DNA of 64,000 bases from Caldatribacterium sp051549785 (GCF_051549785.1 NZ_CP189974.1:868001-932000), one strand, 5' to 3'; shown: positions 33,135-42,175, numbered from the stretch's first letter. Notes: generated by a model not told the origin, from the sequence alone. Numbers and translations: made by a program.

Positions 33135-33177
33135 GGGCGAGTGGGAAAAGAGCAGAAACCACTCGCCCTTATTTTTT
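33135..33177 (+). terminator. Terminator after speD
   Basis: Stem 33135-33144 with 33159-33168 around a 14-base loop, followed by TTATTTTTTT. The T run doubles as the last lysine codons and stop of the minus-strand DksA-like gene. Confidence 0.8.
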
Positions 33178-33525
33178 TCTCTGGGCCTCTTGTTTGGCCT
33201 GACACTCCACACAGTACGAGGTATAGGGGATGGCCTGCAGGCGTTCCAGGGGGATTTTCCTCCGGCAAATCTCGCAGGTGTCATAGGTTCCGGTCTCAAT
33301 TCTCCGGAGGGCTTTGTCGATCATCTCAAGGGTCTCAAGGAGCATCCTCCTTGAAGAGAGTTCAAGCTCCATGGAGAGCGTGGCATTCCCCATATCGGCT
33401 TCATCCAGGGCTTCTCCCCCCGCACGACCGTGCACATCCTGGGTTTTTCGTGCCAGGGCCTCGGTGACCTCTTTCCGGAGCCTCAGAAGCTCCGCCTGAA
33501 ACTGGGCTTTCTTCTCCTCATCCAT
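33169..33525 (-). CDS. DksA/TraR-type zinc-finger protein
   Basis: Predicted 118 aa. N-terminal coiled-coil region (MDEEKKAQFQAELLRLRKEV, then an acidic tip DEADMGNATL) and a C-terminal four-cysteine zinc site, C84-x2-C87 (YDTCEICRRKIP) and C105-x2-C108 (YTSYCVECQ). Proteins of this type enter the RNA polymerase secondary channel or, in Gram-positives, include the YteA sporulation-associated group, to which this length is closest. The start ATG 33525 was chosen because the domain begins there; the longer frame overlaps rlmN. Transcribed divergently from rlmN. Confidence 0.85.
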   Translation of the reverse strand: MDEEKKAQFQAELLRLRKEVTEALARKTQDVHGRAGGEALDEADMGNATLSMELELSSRRMLLETLEMIDKALRRIETGTYDTCEICRRKIPLERLQAIPYTSYCVECQAKQEAQRKK

Positions 33526-33545
33526 CGCATTCACTTCCCGGGTAT

Positions 33546-33575
33546 ATTTTAAACCATCTGCGAGTGTTGTAAAAT
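33546..33575. promoter_or_regulatory. Overlapping divergent promoters of rlmN and the DksA-like gene
   Basis: Plus strand: TTTAAA (33548-33553), 16-base spacer, TAAAAT (33570-33575) toward rlmN. Minus strand: TTTACA (33573-33568), 16-base spacer, TAAAAT (33551-33546). The -10 of each overlaps the -35 of the other, so the two should compete for polymerase. Confidence 0.65.
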
Positions 33576-33611
33576 TACGGTACGGAGAAGTTTGCCCCTT
33601 TGAGGAAGAAC

Positions 33612-34694
33612 GTGAAGAAGAACATTGTTGGCATGCTCCCTGAGGACCTTGTGCCCTGGCTTGGGCGCGAGGGAGAGCCCTCATACCGGGCAAGGCAGAT
33701 TCTCCGGTGGGTTTACGAGAAAAGGGTGTCGTCGTTCCAGGATATGAGCGATATCCCCCTGGGATTGCGGGAAAAGCTCTCGGCGTCCTTTGTGCTTGGG
33801 ACAACACGAATTGCCGAAGTCCGGACCTCTTCTGACGGGACGAAGAAGTTCCTCCTCGTCTTCCCCCAGGGGGATTCGGTGGAGGTTGTGGCCATTCCTC
33901 AGCGATCATGGTACACCGTGTGCCTCTCAACGCAGGTTGGGTGTCCGGTACGCTGTCCGTTCTGCGCCACGGGGAGGGCAGGATTCCGCCGCTCGCTCAC
34001 CGCTGACGAAATCGTGGAGGAAGCCTGGCGGGTGAGCCAGAGCGAAAGAGAGAGGATCACCCATCTGGTGTTCATGGGTATGGGAGAGCCGTTGCTCAAC
34101 TATGAAGAGCTCGCCCGGGCTCTTCGGGTCTTTCAGAGTCGTGAGGGTTTCGGGATCGGGTCGCGCCGGATTACGGTTTCCACGGTGGGGGTTCCGGAGA
34201 AGATGCTCCAGCTTGCCCGGGACTGGCCAGAGGTGAACCTTGCGCTGTCGCTGCATGCTCCCTCTGATGACCTGCGGAACTTCCTTGTTCCGCTCAACAG
34301 GACGTATCCTCTAAAGGAGGTGCTCGCCGCTTTGCGGGAGTACCTTCACCTGACCCGCCGGCGGGTCACCATAGAGTACACCCTGTGGCAGGACTTCAAC
34401 GATGGCAAGGTGCATGCCTTGCAGCTTTCCCGGCTTCTCCGGGGACTCCTTGTCCATGTGAATCTCATTCCGGGGAACCGGATCAAAGGAACACCCTTTG
34501 TGCCTTCTCCGCCGGAGCGTGCTGTAGCTTTTGCAGCGCTTTTGCAAAAGCACGGTATACCGGTGACGCTGAGAAGGTCCAGAGGGCGGGATATTCAGGC
34601 GGCCTGTGGAGAGCTCTATCGCATTCATGGTTTGAGGGGAGAGGTGGCGGATGATTATTGTCCTGAAAAGCGGTGTAACGCAACAGGAAATTGA
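33612..34694 (+). CDS. rlmN: 23S rRNA (adenine-2503-C2)-methyltransferase RlmN
   Basis: Predicted 360 aa radical-SAM enzyme. The cluster-binding CxxxCxxC is C111, C115 and C118 in GCPVRCPFCATGRAG, and the methylated C-terminal Cys is about C332 in DIQAACGELY; both cysteines used by RlmN are therefore present. It also methylates A37 of some tRNAs. The start is uncertain: GTG 33612 has AGGAAG five bases upstream, while TTG 33600 and ATG 33633 are alternatives. The 3' end overlaps aroF by 44 bp. Confidence 0.94.
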   Translation: MKKNIVGMLPEDLVPWLGREGEPSYRARQILRWVYEKRVSSFQDMSDIPLGLREKLSASFVLGTTRIAEVRTSSDGTKKFLLVFPQGDSVEVVAIPQRSWYTVCLSTQVGCPVRCPFCATGRAGFRRSLTADEIVEEAWRVSQSERERITHLVFMGMGEPLLNYEELARALRVFQSREGFGIGSRRITVSTVGVPEKMLQLARDWPEVNLALSLHAPSDDLRNFLVPLNRTYPLKEVLAALREYLHLTRRRVTIEYTLWQDFNDGKVHALQLSRLLRGLLVHVNLIPGNRIKGTPFVPSPPERAVAFAALLQKHGIPVTLRRSRGRDIQAACGELYRIHGLRGEVADDYCPEKRCNATGN

Positions 34695-35667
34695 CGAGGT
34701 TGTGCGGCGACTGAAACGCCTGGGATTTGGAGTGCACATCTCCCAGGGGGTTGAGCGGACGATTATTGGCGCCATCGGGGATGAGCGGGGGGTGAACCTG
34801 GAGGAGAAAATTGGGGTCCTCCCCTTCGTGGAGCGGGTGATCCCCATCCTCACCCCCTACAAGCTCACAAGCCGGGAGTTCCGGGAGACGGACACGGTGG
34901 TTCGGGTAGGGGATGTGGAGATTGGGCCGGGGAGATTCGTGGTGATGGCCGGTCCCTGCGCGATTGAATCCGAGGCCCAGATCGTTGAGGTAGCCCACCG
35001 GGTGAAGGAAGCAGGGGCAAAGATTCTCCGTGGTGGAGCCTTCAAGCCCAGAACGTCCCCCTACAGTTTTCAGGGGCTTGGAGAAGAGGGCTTGCGGCTT
35101 CTGGCCAAGGCCAGGGAGGAAACGGGACTTCCCTTTGTCACCGAAGCTCTGGGGATTGAGGAGCTTCCTCTCGTGGCTGAGTACGCGGACATGATTCAGA
35201 TTGGGGCACGGAACATGCAGAATTTCCGCCTTCTTGAGGCGGTTGGGCGACTCCGGAAACCTGTACTTTTGAAGCGGGGCATGATGAACACCGTAGATGA
35301 GCTTTTGATGTCTGCAGAGTACATCCTCGCCCAGGGGAACTACCAGGTGGTGCTCTGTGAACGAGGTATCCGGACCTTTGAGCCCTCAACCCGGAATACC
35401 CTTGATTTGAGCTGCGTGCCTCTTGTGAAAAAGAAGAGCCACCTTCCTATCGTTGTGGATCCGAGTCACGGGACAGGGCGGAGTGACCTCGTGATTCCGA
35501 TGAGCCTTGCGGCGCTGGCCTGTGGTGCTGATGGTCTCATCGTTGAGGTTCATCCCAACCCCATTGAGGCGCTTTCCGATGGTCCTCAGTCGCTGACTCC
35601 GGACCAGTTCGCCACGCTCATGAAGGAGCTCCGGAAACTCGCGGTCATCATGGGGAGGGAAATGTAG
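34651..35667 (+). CDS. aroF: 3-deoxy-7-phosphoheptulonate synthase (type I-beta DAHP synthase)
   Basis: Predicted 338 aa. An N-terminal ferredoxin-like regulatory domain (MIIVLKSGVTQQEIDEVVRRL) precedes the catalytic barrel; family blocks are VVMAGPCAIES, GAKILRGGAFKPRTSPYSFQG, QIGARNMQNF, LLKRGMMNT and IVVDPSHGTG. The enzyme condenses PEP with erythrose 4-phosphate, the entry step to aromatic amino acids. The N-terminal domain is the allosteric tyrosine site in the Thermotoga enzyme, so similar feedback is likely. Starts inside rlmN and is followed directly by tyrA and aroC. Confidence 0.95.
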   Translation: MIIVLKSGVTQQEIDEVVRRLKRLGFGVHISQGVERTIIGAIGDERGVNLEEKIGVLPFVERVIPILTPYKLTSREFRETDTVVRVGDVEIGPGRFVVMAGPCAIESEAQIVEVAHRVKEAGAKILRGGAFKPRTSPYSFQGLGEEGLRLLAKAREETGLPFVTEALGIEELPLVAEYADMIQIGARNMQNFRLLEAVGRLRKPVLLKRGMMNTVDELLMSAEYILAQGNYQVVLCERGIRTFEPSTRNTLDLSCVPLVKKKSHLPIVVDPSHGTGRSDLVIPMSLAALACGADGLIVEVHPNPIEALSDGPQSLTPDQFATLMKELRKLAVIMGREM

Positions 35668-35669
35668 GA

Positions 35670-36517
35670 TTGGAGACGTTCACCGTTGGGATTGTGGGGC
35701 TTGGCCTTGTGGGAGGGTCACTGGGGCTTGACCTTGCCCTGTGGGGGAAGAAACGCTGCATCATTGGGTACGACAGGGTTAAAGACGTCGCCCTCCAGGC
35801 CCGGGAAAAGGGCGCGATTGAGGTTGTGGCAGAGAGCATCGAGGAAGTGGCGGAACGCGCTGATCTCCTCTTCATTGCCACACCGGTTCGGGAAATCCCC
35901 CGGGTGTTCTTCGCCGCCCGACCCTTCCTGCGAGAAGGTGCGAGAGTGCTAGAGACAGGAAGCTCAAAGGAGTGGGTTTTCCGGGAAATTCGTCCTGAAG
36001 GGCTTGACATCGAATATATTGGGTTTCACCCCATGGGGGGGTCGCGGGAAGGCGGGATCGACCGGGCCCGGCCTGGGCTTTTCCGGGGTATGCCGGTTCT
36101 CGTGATTCCGGGAAGAATCAGGGAAACAACGCGGGCGCTCCTCCAGGAGCTTGGAGAAGTCATCGGAGGACGGGTTTTTTTTTGACCCCCGGGGAGCATG
36201 ATGAAATCTGTGCTTTCGTGAGCCATCTACCGCACATCCTGGCCAACGTGTTCCTACAGACCGTCTGCGCGGTCCGGGAGGACATTGCTCGTTTTGGTGG
36301 CCCCTCTTTCCAGGATATGACGAGGGTTGCCGGATCTTCCCCTTCGGTGTGGGTGGATATTTTCCTCACCAATGAGAAGTTGCTTCGGGCTGCCCGGGAG
36401 TTTTTGCAGAATTTCGAGCGCTTCCTGGCCCTTCTTGAGGAGGGAAGAGAGACAGAGGTTCTTGCCTTCCTTCAGGAAATGGCGCGCCTTAAGGAGCGAA
36501 CAGGACATGGGTCTTGA
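35670..36517 (+). CDS. tyrA: Prephenate dehydrogenase, interrupted by a -1 frameshift at a T9 run
   Basis: Two frames together make one TyrA. The first (35670-36185, TTG start) has the NAD-binding VGIVGLGLVGGSLGLDL and FHPMGGSREGGI and ends at a TGA right after nine T (36175-36183). The second frame resumes at 36182, one base back, with LTPGEHDEICAFVSHLPHILAN, the expected continuation, and ends at 36517. Joined, the protein is about 280 aa, a normal TyrA length, and nothing is lost at the joint. The enzyme makes 4-hydroxyphenylpyruvate for tyrosine. The break may be programmed slippage, a real mutation or a homopolymer sequencing error. It lies between aroF and aroC and overlaps aroC by 11 bp. 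Confidence 0.85.
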
Positions 36518-37673
36518 GTTTCATACTGCAGGAGAATCTCATGGGAAGGGCATCCTCGTGTACCTGAGTGGATTCCCCGCAGGAATGGACATTGACGTGG
36601 CCTTCATTGAGGACGAACTTTCCCGAAGGCGAAAGGGGTTCGGTGTGAGCCCCCGGATGGATCTTGAAGAGGACCGGGTGGAGGTGCTCTCGGGTCTTCG
36701 CTTCGGCAAGACCCTGGGGAGCCCTCTGGTTTTTTGGGTTCAGAACAGTGAGTACGAGAAGTGGCGACCTCTGATGGACCCGGTGGGAAAAAAGCCTGAA
36801 GGGTATGAACCGGTTACCGTTCCACGGCCGGGGCATGCTGACCTCGGGGGAATGGTGAAGTACCGTTTCGATGATATCCGCAACGTCATCGAGCGGGCAA
36901 GCGCGCGAGAAACGGTTGGTCGATGCATTGCCGGGGCAGTGGCCAAGCTCTTCCTCCGGCACTTTGGCGTCCGTGTGGGAGGATTTGTGGAGAGCATTGG
37001 AGGTGTCCGGGTCGAGGTGGAAGGCCACCCCTTTGAGGAGATGCTGGAGCGAGCCCTCCTTTCCCCTCTTGCGGCACCGGGGAAAGAAGAGGAAATGAAA
37101 AGGCGTATCGCCGAGGCCGTGGACAGTGGCGATACCCTGGGAGGGACCTTCATCGTTGTGGCCCTCCACGTGGTTCCGGGTCTTGGAAGCTACGTCGAAC
37201 TCGAGAGGCGTCTTGATAGCCGTCTGGCCTTTTACCTCATGGGGATTCCCGGCGTCAAGGGCGTGGAGATCGGCGCAGGGTTTTTGGGGGCGACGCTTCC
37301 GGGAAGCCGCTTCCACGATGAAATCTGGTACGACCGTGGTCGCACTCCCTTTCCCTTCTACCGCAAAACCAACCGCAGTGGAGGTGTCGAGGGAGGGGTG
37401 TCCACCGGGGAGGCTATCTGGGTCCGGTGCGCCATGAAGCCCATTCCTACCCTGAGGCGGGGGTTGCACTCGGTGGATGTGGTGTCAAAGGAAGACGTCG
37501 TTGCCCGATACGAGCGGTCCGATGTCTGCGCTGTGCCCCGTGCCCTTGTGGTTGGGGAGGCCATGCTCTCCTGGGTCCTGGCCTGTGCTTATGCAGAGAA
37601 GTTTGGAGGAGATACCCTCGAAGAAGCGGTGGAACGCTTCCACGAGTACTGTACGTACCTTGAAAGCCTCTGA
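36507..37673 (+). CDS. aroC: Chorismate synthase
   Basis: Predicted 388 aa. It eliminates phosphate from EPSP to give chorismate, with reduced FMN. Signature blocks are FHTAGESHGKGILVYLSGFPAG at the N terminus, RPGHADLGGMVKYRFDDIRNVIERASARETVGR near residue 110-145 and NRSGGVEGGVSTGEAIWVRCAMKP near 290. The ATG at 36507 overlaps the end of tyrA and has AAGGAGCGAACAGG upstream. Part of the aroF-tyrA-aroC run. Confidence 0.96.
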   Translation: MGLEFHTAGESHGKGILVYLSGFPAGMDIDVAFIEDELSRRRKGFGVSPRMDLEEDRVEVLSGLRFGKTLGSPLVFWVQNSEYEKWRPLMDPVGKKPEGYEPVTVPRPGHADLGGMVKYRFDDIRNVIERASARETVGRCIAGAVAKLFLRHFGVRVGGFVESIGGVRVEVEGHPFEEMLERALLSPLAAPGKEEEMKRRIAEAVDSGDTLGGTFIVVALHVVPGLGSYVELERRLDSRLAFYLMGIPGVKGVEIGAGFLGATLPGSRFHDEIWYDRGRTPFPFYRKTNRSGGVEGGVSTGEAIWVRCAMKPIPTLRRGLHSVDVVSKEDVVARYERSDVCAVPRALVVGEAMLSWVLACAYAEKFGGDTLEEAVERFHEYCTYLESL

Positions 37674-37694
37674 GGGTAGGAAGGGTGGCAGGGC

Positions 37695-38786
37695 ATGAGA
37701 ATACCCCTGAGTCGACCAATGATTGGCGAAGAGGAAAAAAAAGCCGTTCTTGAGGTGCTTGAGTCTGGGCAGCTGGCCCAGGGAGAGCAGGTGGCGTCCT
37801 TTGAGCGGGAGTTCGCCGAGTACATAGGAACGAAAGAGGCTGTGGCCACAAGCAGTGGAACGGCGGCGCTTTTTGTGGCCCTCAAGGCCCTGGGGGTGCA
37901 ACCGGGGGATAAGGTGGTCACAACGCCCTTCACCTTCGTGGCTACGGCAAGTGCCATCCTTCACTGTGGGGGCATTCCGGTGTTCTGTGATGTGGACCGG
38001 CAAACCTGTAACCTCGACCCTGAAAGGCTCAAGGCAACGCTTGAGCGGGAATCCGGGGTGAAGGGCGTGGTGGTGGTACACTTGTACGGGACCCCTTGCG
38101 CCCTTGAGGAGATCCTCGACATCACAAGATCCCGCGGTCTTTTCCTCCTTGAGGACTGTGCCCAGGCCCATGGGGCAATGTACCGGGGCAGAAAGGTGGG
38201 GAGTTTCGGGGATGCAGGGGTTTTCAGCTTCTACCCCACGAAGAACATGACGACCGGAGAGGGGGGTATGGTGACGACCAACGACTCGGAGCTCGCCAAG
38301 CGATGCCGGATGCTCGTGAACCATGGGAGCCGCAGGCGTTACTACCATGAAATCCTGGGGTACAATTTCCGGATGACGGACATCGCCGCGGCCATCGGGA
38401 GGGTACAGCTTCGACGACTCGAGGAAGGGAATGCCCGGAGGAGGGCCCATGCTTCGTTCTATTTCCGGGAACTTTCGGGCATCGAGGGTCTGGAGCTCCC
38501 CTTCATCCCCCGGGATACTCTTCCTGCATTCCACCAGTACACGGTGAAGGTTCGGGAAAGGCGGGATGAGCTTCTGCAGTTTCTCAGGTCTTGGGGAGTG
38601 GGGTGTGAGGTGTACTATCCGGTTCCGCTCCACAGGCAGGCGTTTCTACAGTCTTACGGATACGGGGCTTTTCCGGTTGCCGAAAGTCTCTCCCGTGAGG
38701 TATTATCAATACCGGTGCATCCCGGTCTTTCCCCGGGTGACCTTGAAGAAGTCGCCCGGCTTGTTCGGGCGTTTTTTGCGAAATGA
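37695..38786 (+). CDS. DegT/DnrJ/EryC1-family aminotransferase (possible GnnB)
   Basis: Predicted 363 aa PLP enzyme. The Schiff-base Lys is in FYPTKNMTTGEGGMV, and the PLP-binding ATSSGTAALFVALKAL and DCAQAHGA motifs are clear. Members transaminate keto-sugar nucleotides. The next gene is a Gfo/Idh/MocA oxidoreductase, the pairing found for GnnA/GnnB (making UDP-2,3-diamino glucose for lipid A) and for WbpB/WbpE. Which sugar is made is not decided by the sequence. Start ATG 37695 after GGTAGGAAGGGTGGCAGGGC. Confidence 0.88.
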   Translation: MRIPLSRPMIGEEEKKAVLEVLESGQLAQGEQVASFEREFAEYIGTKEAVATSSGTAALFVALKALGVQPGDKVVTTPFTFVATASAILHCGGIPVFCDVDRQTCNLDPERLKATLERESGVKGVVVVHLYGTPCALEEILDITRSRGLFLLEDCAQAHGAMYRGRKVGSFGDAGVFSFYPTKNMTTGEGGMVTTNDSELAKRCRMLVNHGSRRRYYHEILGYNFRMTDIAAAIGRVQLRRLEEGNARRRAHASFYFRELSGIEGLELPFIPRDTLPAFHQYTVKVRERRDELLQFLRSWGVGCEVYYPVPLHRQAFLQSYGYGAFPVAESLSREVLSIPVHPGLSPGDLEEVARLVRAFFAK

Positions 38787-38809
38787 CCCGATCTTCCCGG
38801 TGATGAGGC

Positions 38810-39760
38810 TTGAAAGTGGTTCGAGTTGGTGTTGTCGGGGTAGGGTACCTTGGCCAGCACCACGCCCGGGTGTACTCGGAGCTCCCCGGGGTGGAACTTG
38901 TTGGTGTGGTGGACATCAACCGCGAGCGGGCCCGGGAGGTTGCCCGCCGGTACTCAACGACGCCGTTTTTTGATTACCGGGACCTCTTCGGCAAGGTCGA
39001 CGCGGTGAGTATCGTTGTGCCCACCGTGCTCCATCGGGACATCGCTGCCCACTTCATTGAGGAGGGCATCAACATCCTCATTGAGAAGCCGGTAACCACA
39101 ACCCTTGAAGAGGCCAAAGAACTCATGGAAATGGCAGCCCGGAAGAACGTCATCCTCCAGGTGGGCCATATCGAACGCTTTAACTCGGCAGTGATGGAAC
39201 TCGCCAAGATTGTCGATAACCCCATTTTCATCGAGTGTTGCCGGATGGGTCCTTACGTCAACCGGAATACCGACGTCGGTGTGGTCCTCGATCTTATGAT
39301 TCACGACATCGACATCGTCATGAGCATCGTGAAGAGCAACGTCGTCAAAATCAGTGCTTCGGGGCGTTCGGTTTTCTCTCGTCAGGAGGATATCGCCAAT
39401 GCCCAGCTGGTGTTCCAGAACGGTTGTATCGTGAACCTCACGGCAAGCCGGGTCACCAGGAAGAAAATTCGCCGCATGGAGATTACCCAGGTGGATTCCT
39501 TCATTTCCATCGATTACCTGGAGCAGGAGCTTGCGGTGTACAAGAAAACCTCTTCCCCGCTGCCCCAGCTCCTTATCGAAAAACCGGTCATGCAGAAGGG
39601 AGAGCCTCTCCGGCTTGAGCTTGAGCATTTCATCCGCTGTGTGCGCAACGGCGAGAAACCCCTCGTTGGCCTTGAGGAGGGGAAAAACGCTTTAGAGGTT
39701 GCCCTGCGGATTCTTGAAGAGATTCAGAAGAACCAAGGTGGTGGCAATGACAACATATGA
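38810..39760 (+). CDS. Gfo/Idh/MocA-family sugar-nucleotide oxidoreductase (possible GnnA)
   Basis: Predicted 316 aa. N-terminal Rossmann motif RVGVVGVGYLGQHHARVYSELPG and the family EKPVTTTLEEAKELMEMA with the active-site Lys; a C-terminal substrate domain with DLMIHDIDIVMS follows. It likely oxidises the 3-hydroxyl of a UDP-sugar, giving the keto substrate for the preceding aminotransferase. TTG 38810 or GTG 38816 is the start; GTG is better placed relative to GAGG at 38805. Overlaps the FAD protein gene by 14 bp. Confidence 0.88.
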   Translation: MKVVRVGVVGVGYLGQHHARVYSELPGVELVGVVDINRERAREVARRYSTTPFFDYRDLFGKVDAVSIVVPTVLHRDIAAHFIEEGINILIEKPVTTTLEEAKELMEMAARKNVILQVGHIERFNSAVMELAKIVDNPIFIECCRMGPYVNRNTDVGVVLDLMIHDIDIVMSIVKSNVVKISASGRSVFSRQEDIANAQLVFQNGCIVNLTASRVTRKKIRRMEITQVDSFISIDYLEQELAVYKKTSSPLPQLLIEKPVMQKGEPLRLELEHFIRCVRNGEKPLVGLEEGKNALEVALRILEEIQKNQGGGNDNI

Positions 39761-41132
39761 TGTGGTCATTGTGGGTGCAGGTCCAGCAGGGATTTTTACC
39801 GCCCTTGAGCTTGCGGAAAAGAGCAACCTGCGGGTCCTCGTAGTGGACCGGGGGAAGAACATTGAAAAACGGGTCTGTCCTGCCCGGGAGAACAGCAGAA
39901 TCTGCCAGCGGTGCAACCCCTGTTCTCTGCTCTGTGGCTGGGGTGGAGCAGGGGCTTTCAGCGATGGGAAGCTGACGCTCTCACGCGAAGTTGGTGGGCA
40001 GCTTGCCGCCTGTATTGAGGAAGAGGAATTCGTCACGGTCCTCGACCAGGTGGATAAGACGTACCTTCGCTTTGGAGGGACATCCCGCATCTACGGGACC
40101 GACAGCGAACGGGTGGAGGAGCTCCGGAAAAGAGCCGAAATGGCGGAGCTCATCCTTGTTCCCTCCCAGGTTCGCCACCTCGGGACGGAACGGTGCCGGG
40201 ATATCCTGCGGAACATCTTCGATTACCTCAAAGAGCGGGTGGACATCAGGACCGCGACCACAGTGGAAGAGCTTCTCGTTCGGGACCAGAGGGTCTTGGG
40301 GGTTCGTCTTGAGACGGGAGAGGTCATCGAGAGCACTTTTGTTGTTGTGGCTCCGGGGAGAGTGGGGGCGGACTGGCTCCGCAAAGAATGCCTTCGCCTT
40401 GGCCTTTCGCTCAAGAACAACCCGGTGGACCTGGGGGTGCGGGTGGAGGTTCCGGCCTCCGTCATGGAAGAGTACACGAACGTCATGTACGAGCTGAAAC
40501 TCGTCTACTACTCCCGGACCTTTGACGATCGGGTGCGGACGTTCTGCATGTGCCCCCATGGCGAAGTGGTGACGGAGTACAACGACGGCATTGTCACGGT
40601 GAATGGCCACAGTTACGAGGGAAAGCACACACCGAATACCAATTTCGCCATTCTCGTGAGTACGAATTTCACCGAGCCCTTCCATGAGCCCATCGCCTTT
40701 GGGAGGTACGTGGCGCAACTCGCCAATATGGTCAGCGGTGGGGTCATCATCCAGAGGCTCCGGGACCTGCAACTTGGCCGGCGTTCCACCTCCGAGCGTA
40801 TTGCGAAATCTGTGGTCAAGCCCACGCTTGAAGGAGCAAGCCCGGGAGACCTGAGTTTTGTGCTCCCCTACCGTTTCCTCCAGGATGTTCTGGAAATGCT
40901 CACAGCTCTTGACCGTTTCATTCCCGGGATCAACTCCCCCCATACGCTCCTTTACGGGGTAGAGGTGAAATTCTATTCCTCAAGGGTTGAGCTGCGGAGA
41001 AACTTAGAAAGCGAGATTCAGAACCTCTTTCTCATCGGGGACGGAGCGGGCATCACCCGGGGTCTTGTGCAGGCCTCAGCATCAGGAGTGGTGGTGGCCC
41101 GGGAGATCCTTCGAAGGGTAGGGAAACGATGA
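39747..41132 (+). CDS. FAD-dependent dehydrogenase (COG2509 family)
   Basis: Predicted 461 aa. The N-terminal dinucleotide fold is DVVIVGAGPAGIFTALELAE, followed by a Cys cluster (CPARENSRICQRCNPCSLLCGWGGAGAFSDGKLTL style block, residues about 48-75) typical of this family, and a C-terminal FAD motif LFLIGDGAGITRGLVQASASG. Family members are uncharacterised oxidoreductases common in anaerobes; the Cys cluster may bind a metal or form a redox site. ATG 39747. Reads into surE with a 4-base ATGA overlap. Confidence 0.85.
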   Translation: MTTYDVVIVGAGPAGIFTALELAEKSNLRVLVVDRGKNIEKRVCPARENSRICQRCNPCSLLCGWGGAGAFSDGKLTLSREVGGQLAACIEEEEFVTVLDQVDKTYLRFGGTSRIYGTDSERVEELRKRAEMAELILVPSQVRHLGTERCRDILRNIFDYLKERVDIRTATTVEELLVRDQRVLGVRLETGEVIESTFVVVAPGRVGADWLRKECLRLGLSLKNNPVDLGVRVEVPASVMEEYTNVMYELKLVYYSRTFDDRVRTFCMCPHGEVVTEYNDGIVTVNGHSYEGKHTPNTNFAILVSTNFTEPFHEPIAFGRYVAQLANMVSGGVIIQRLRDLQLGRRSTSERIAKSVVKPTLEGASPGDLSFVLPYRFLQDVLEMLTALDRFIPGINSPHTLLYGVEVKFYSSRVELRRNLESEIQNLFLIGDGAGITRGLVQASASGVVVAREILRRVGKR

Positions 41133-41887
41133 TGGAGCGCGTACTCATCACCAACGACGATGGGTTTGAGAGCCCTGGAATACGGGCTCTCGTGCGGGCA
41201 TTCCGAAAAGAAGCGGAGGTCATTCTCGTTGCCCCCCGGGAGGAACGGAGTTGTTCAAGCCACAGCATCACGGCCCGGAACCCCCTGCGGGTGCGGGAGG
41301 TTGAGGTGGAGGGGGTACGGGGGTATGCGGTGGATGGTACCCCCGCTGATACGGTCATTCTCGGTCTGAATCTTTTCCCGGACATTGACTTTGTGGTTTC
41401 GGGAATTAACCGCGGACCGAACCTTGGCTTTGATGTGTTCTACTCGGGAACAGTGGCGGCTTCACTGGAGGCTGCAATGTCGGGAATTCCAGCACTTGCG
41501 GTGTCGCTGGTCCTCAATGGCCACGAGAACTACGACCTTGCGGCAGAGATTGCCGTGGAGGTGTGGAAGACTTTCAGGGATATCCTTCGGGGGGAGCGGA
41601 ACCTTGTGCTGAACGTCAATGTCCCCGATGTGCCCGATCGGGAGTTCCTGCGGGGTCTTCGCATTACCGAACTCGGGGACCGGTTCTACGTCACCGGGGT
41701 GCGGGAGATTGCCCAAAGCAACGGGGAGCGAGTGTTCGTCTTTGAGGAGGTCCAGAGGGACCCCCTCTTTCTCGAGAACTCCGACTTTGAGGCCGTCCGG
41801 GAGAACAGGGTCTCCGTGACCCCTCTGCGGCCCAATCTCACCGACTACCTTGTTCGGCGAAGACTCGTGGGGATTCTGGCGAGGTGA
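41129..41887 (+). CDS. surE: 5'/3'-nucleotidase SurE
   Basis: Predicted 252 aa. Metal-binding LITNDDGFESPGIRAL at the N terminus, VVAPREERSCSSHSIT, DGTPADTVILGL and VSGINRGPNLGFDVFYSGTVAASLEAAMSG are the SurE signature. It dephosphorylates nucleoside monophosphates. SurE is often next to pcm, as here (two genes on), linking both to protein and nucleotide repair under heat or starvation stress. Confidence 0.95.
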   Translation: MMERVLITNDDGFESPGIRALVRAFRKEAEVILVAPREERSCSSHSITARNPLRVREVEVEGVRGYAVDGTPADTVILGLNLFPDIDFVVSGINRGPNLGFDVFYSGTVAASLEAAMSGIPALAVSLVLNGHENYDLAAEIAVEVWKTFRDILRGERNLVLNVNVPDVPDREFLRGLRITELGDRFYVTGVREIAQSNGERVFVFEEVQRDPLFLENSDFEAVRENRVSVTPLRPNLTDYLVRRRLVGILAR

Positions 41888-41892
41888 GGGTG

Positions 41893-42174
41893 ATGCGGCA
41901 ATGGGTGCAGGGTCGGCTGGTCCTTCGGGGGAGAGTGCAGGGTGTGGGGTACCGGTACTTTGTGCTCCGGAAAGCGGGGGAGTTTGACGTCACTGGGATG
42001 GTGCGGAATCTCCCCACGGGAGAGGTGGAGGTCATCGCTGAGGGAGAAGAGGAGGAGGTCCGTCGTTTCTTTGAGGAGGTCAAAAAAGGGCCTGCGTCGG
42101 CTCATGTGACCTCTTTCACTGAAGAGTGGTTGCCTTTTAGCGGCCTGTACCACGATTTCCGGGTAGGGTACTGA
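41893..42174 (+). CDS. acyP: Acylphosphatase
   Basis: Predicted 93 aa. The catalytic Arg is in LRGRVQGVGYRYFVLRKA and the Asn in GMVRNLPTGEVEVIAEG, both conserved in acylphosphatases, which hydrolyse acyl phosphates such as acetyl phosphate and 1,3-bisphosphoglycerate. The ATG at 41893 follows GGTGAGGGTG; GTG 41884 overlaps the surE stop and is less likely. Between surE and pcm in one tight unit. Confidence 0.93.
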   Translation: MRQWVQGRLVLRGRVQGVGYRYFVLRKAGEFDVTGMVRNLPTGEVEVIAEGEEEEVRRFFEEVKKGPASAHVTSFTEEWLPFSGLYHDFRVGY

Positions 42175-42175
42175 G

